8,577 nucleotides of DNA. It comes from Clostridia bacterium. GTDB taxonomy: Bacteria > Bacillota > Sulfobacillia > SLMV01. Below, piece by piece: positions 7,541 to 8,577 of the stretch. The translations under genes were made by a program, and so were the position numbers. The stretch is taken from assembly GCA_003554565.1 (NCBI GenBank), contig PWGR01000272.1, forward strand, positions 1-8,577. Direction: 5' to 3'. The notes below the pieces were generated by a model. That model was not told where the DNA came from and ran no database searches. It saw only the letters and a program-made list of their open reading frames with translations. Numbering within the stretch: position 1 is the first letter of the stretch; every line of letters starts with the position of its first letter.

Positions 7541-7891
7541 TCAGCTCCAACCCTCAATGTTTTCTGCGTCGTCCTCGCCCATAGCGAGAAGCATCCTGCG
7601 GCGACGTCGCTCCTTGCTTGACAGGTGACCTCCGATTCGTCCAGTGTCCGCCGAACTGAGACCGGACCAGCCCTTCTTCCTGACCTCATCAAGCAGCCCG
7701 AGTTCGCGGGCAATCTCCATCTTCTTGGCATACTGCAGGCCGTCCTTGTTGCGTTTGATGTCCTTTTTGCTCACCAACGGGTGGCGCTTCTTCGCTTTGC
7801 GGGAGAGGCGGTTGTAGTGGCGCGCATACCGCTTGATCCTCTTTCTCTTCAATCGCTGCACCCCCTTTTGCCCCGTGCATACCTCTCCCAT
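7541..7891 (-). CDS. Alpha/beta-type small acid-soluble spore protein with basic N-terminal extension
   Basis: Alpha/beta SASPs coat DNA in dormant spores, protect it from UV and chemical damage, and are degraded by the GPR protease at germination. The recognisable domain is residues 58-90 of the 116-residue frame: MEIARELGLLDEV, then GWSGLSSADTGRIGGHL, matching the family pattern of ExAxELGL followed by a TGRIGG/GxxGG block. The MEIARELG stretch fits the GPR cleavage region (Glu59-Ile60 expected). Unusual is the part before it: residues 13-49 contain 19 Lys/Arg in 37 positions, whereas typical SASPs are ~60-90 residues with a short leader. Another basic patch, ERRRRR (94-99), follows. ATG 7891 has a weak AGGCGAG upstream. 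An alternative start is TTG 7852 (103 residues), 6 bases after AAAAGGGGGTG, a much stronger Shine-Dalgarno sequence. Either start keeps most of the extension. The gene is probably monocistronic and expected to be forespore-specific, but I found no convincing sigma-G promoter. Confidence 0.82.
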   Translation of the reverse strand: MGEVCTGQKGVQRLKRKRIKRYARHYNRLSRKAKKRHPLVSKKDIKRNKDGLQYAKKMEIARELGLLDEVRKKGWSGLSSADTGRIGGHLSSKERRRRRMLLAMGEDDAENIEGWS

Positions 7892-7923
7892 TATTGTCTC
7901 GCCTGAAACCTCACTTCATTCTC

Positions 7924-7951
7924 GCAGTATGCGGGGCCCGCGGTGTACTGC
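7924..7951. promoter_or_regulatory. Interrupted inverted repeat upstream of the SASP gene
   Basis: GCAGTA (7924-7929) pairs with TACTGC (7946-7951), and inside it GCGG (7931-7934) pairs with CCGC (7938-7941) around a GGC loop, with an asymmetric internal loop between the stems. It sits about 35-60 bases upstream of the SASP start. It could be a terminator remnant of the gene at 8017-8333, or an operator or 5'-UTR structure for the SASP gene. No T-run follows on either strand. The rest of 7892-8016 shows no gene. Confidence 0.25.
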
Positions 7952-8016
7952 AGAAAGATAGATGCTGAATAATGCTTCGAGAATTCGCCGTACAGCCCCG
8001 GCAATCCGGACTCAGT

Positions 8017-8333
8017 TCAACAGTGCATTCCCGCCCGGCTGAACCCCAGCTCCCTTCCCCCTGGAGAGACCCGGATTGAACCGAAAATGATCTCTGTCAG
8101 CCGTGCAGCCGCATCCGGAGGCATCAACACCTCGGCCCGTCGATCAGCAAAATCCACATCGCACAACAGGCCCACCCCCAGGTGCTCTGCCTGTTCTCCG
8201 CCGAGCCCCACATATAAATTGACCAAATCCTCATCCGTCAATCACGACCCGGGTAACACCTTCTTTTTCGCTCAACCGGTCTGCGGCATCCCGACAGTGC
8301 GGCGAAGCACTGATCACGTATAACCCCTCAGGC
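8017..8333 (-). pseudogene. Remnant of an unrecognised gene, frameshifted and cut by the IS21-like element
   Basis: Two minus-strand reading frames read as one protein if one base is removed near 8236. The upstream piece, open from the IS border, reads EGLYVISASPHCRDAADRL, continues to TRVVIDG and stops at TGA 8233-8231. The downstream piece runs from TTG 8241 to TGA 8019-8017 (74 residues) and reads DEDLVNLYVGLGGEQAEHLG, then LLCDVDF, then EIIFGSIRVSPGGRELGFS. Joined, the text is RVVID-DEDLVNLYV, a smooth fit. I do not recognise the family. The frame stays open leftward in the gene sense to base 8333, where the IS sequence begins, so the original 5' end may lie beyond the element. Alternatively the gene starts at GTG 8317, which has a good GAGGGG (8324-8329) six bases upstream, and the insertion is only in its promoter. 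Two translationally coupled small ORFs overlapping by 11 bases are a third possibility. A sequencing error would also explain the frameshift. Confidence 0.5.
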
Positions 8334-8339
8334 TGTAGG

Positions 8340-8381
8340 TGGCAATATAGAACTGCAGGTAATGGCAATCAGAAAGTGCAG
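8340..8381 (+). repeat. Two imperfect 19-base direct repeats in the IS left end
   Basis: TGGCAATATAGAACTGCAG (8340-8358) and TGGCAATCAGAAAGTGCAG (8363-8381) match at 14 of 19 positions without gaps, with a 23-base period (about two helical turns). IS21-family ends are known to carry multiple terminal repeats bound by the IstA transposase; these fit that role. Confidence 0.6.
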
Positions 8382-8399
8382 AGGGGTCGGTGGGGTTCC

Positions 8400-8429
8400 T
8401 TCCTCCTCCCCGGGCCCGGGGAGGAGGAA
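8400..8429. repeat. Perfect 30-bp palindrome inside the IS left end
   Basis: The left arm TTCCTCCTCCCCGGG (8400-8414) is the exact reverse complement of the right arm CCCGGGGAGGAGGAA (8415-8429). In RNA it would fold into a 13-bp stem with a GGCC loop. On the plus strand it is followed by A residues, not T, and on the minus strand by AGGAACC, so it is not a canonical terminator in either direction. It lies 66 bases upstream of istA. A plausible role is blocking read-through transcription or translation from outside into the transposase gene. Confidence 0.55.
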
Positions 8430-8495
8430 AAAAGAGGAGCCATCCCCGGCATCCTGAATATCCCTCCTAAGCGACAAACAAGGGAGGTCGAAAGG

Positions 8496-8577
8496 ATGCT
8501 GACGATGGCTCAAATTAATTGTATCAAGACGTTGCGGCAGTGGGAAGGAAAGAGCATTTCGGAAATCAGTGAGATTC
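8496..8577 (+). CDS. istA: IS21-family transposase IstA, N-terminal fragment
   Basis: Only the first 27 codons are in the window. They read MLTMAQINCIKTLRQWEG, then KSISEISEI, matching the N-terminal helix-turn-helix of IS21-family IstA proteins, which typically begin MxTMAQxxxIKxLxxxEGxSxxEIxxxxG. IstA is a DDE transposase that works with the AAA+ helper IstB. The ATG at 8496 has AGGGAGG (8481-8487) eight bases upstream; an in-frame ATG at 8505 would start at MAQ. The full family protein is about 400-500 residues, so most of it, including the catalytic domain, is outside the window. Confidence 0.75.
   Translation, partial: MLTMAQINCIKTLRQWEGKSISEISEI

Larger units (their letters stand above)
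8334..8577 (+). mobile_element. Left end of an IS21-family insertion sequence (truncated by window edge)
   Basis: The element is inferred from three things in order: a TGTAGGTGGCAA terminus at 8334, since many IS21-family ends begin with TGT or TG; two repeated motifs just inside it; and an istA-like reading frame starting 162 bases in. The exact terminus is an inference, because the right end and target duplication lie outside the window. The rest of the element should carry the remainder of istA and the ATPase helper gene istB. Confidence 0.65.

Noticed and set aside
7090..7731. 213-codon minus-strand frame across the transglutaminase/SASP junction
   Set aside because: It overlaps two well-supported genes and reads low-complexity, non-homologous text; a shadow of the other frames.
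7892..8016. Sigma-G promoter for the SASP gene
   Set aside because: CATACTG and CATCTAT resemble the -10 element, but neither has a matching -35 at proper spacing.
8087..8323. 78-codon plus-strand frame opposite the remnant gene
   Set aside because: Serine/proline-rich with no ribosome binding site or family resemblance; the minus strand reads more protein-like.
1..8577. CRISPR array, tRNA or rRNA genes
   Set aside because: No regularly spaced repeats, cloverleaf or conserved rRNA segments were seen on either strand.

Overview
The window looks like chromosomal DNA from a spore-forming member of the Bacillota, probably an anaerobic clostridial-type lineage. The best evidence is an alpha/beta-type small acid-soluble spore protein (SASP) gene. 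Strong Shine-Dalgarno sequences and use of TTG/GTG starts fit the same group. The assignment is an inference from gene content; no rRNA or other phylogenetic marker is present. The right end holds the beginning of an IS21-family insertion sequence.

Layout. (1) 2351 down to 1, minus strand: a class I (subgroup Ib-like) PLP-dependent aminotransferase, then murD 69 bases downstream. murD runs off the left edge after 366 intact codons, so its last ~80-100 codons are missing. A GC-rich hairpin sits between the two genes. (2) 2352-2645: a divergent intergenic region with a weak plus-strand promoter candidate and a perfect inverted repeat abutting the next ORF. (3) 2646-7530, plus strand: a compact three-gene operon of a MoxR-type AAA+ ATPase, a DUF58 membrane-anchored protein and a large multi-pass transglutaminase of the TgpA/YebA type. 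(4) 7541-7891, minus strand: the SASP gene, converging on the transglutaminase gene with a 10-base gap. (5) 8017-8333, minus strand: the remnant of an unrecognised gene with one frameshift, cut off at its 5' side at the IS border. (6) 8334-8577, plus strand: the left end of the IS21-like element, with two imperfect 19-base terminal repeats, a perfect 30-bp palindrome and the first 27 codons of istA.

How the genes fit together. The aminotransferase interconverts amino and keto acids such as aspartate/glutamate. MurD adds D-glutamate to the peptidoglycan precursor, so the minus-strand pair may link amino-acid supply to wall synthesis. The MoxR-DUF58-transglutaminase triad is a widespread but poorly understood module, in which the ATPase is thought to remodel or activate partner proteins and the transglutaminase domain faces outside the membrane. 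The SASP coats and protects spore DNA. I see no definite novel multi-gene system. The most unusual items are the IS21/gene junction with its frameshifted remnant, the 30-bp palindrome inside the IS left end, and the very basic N-terminal extension on the SASP.
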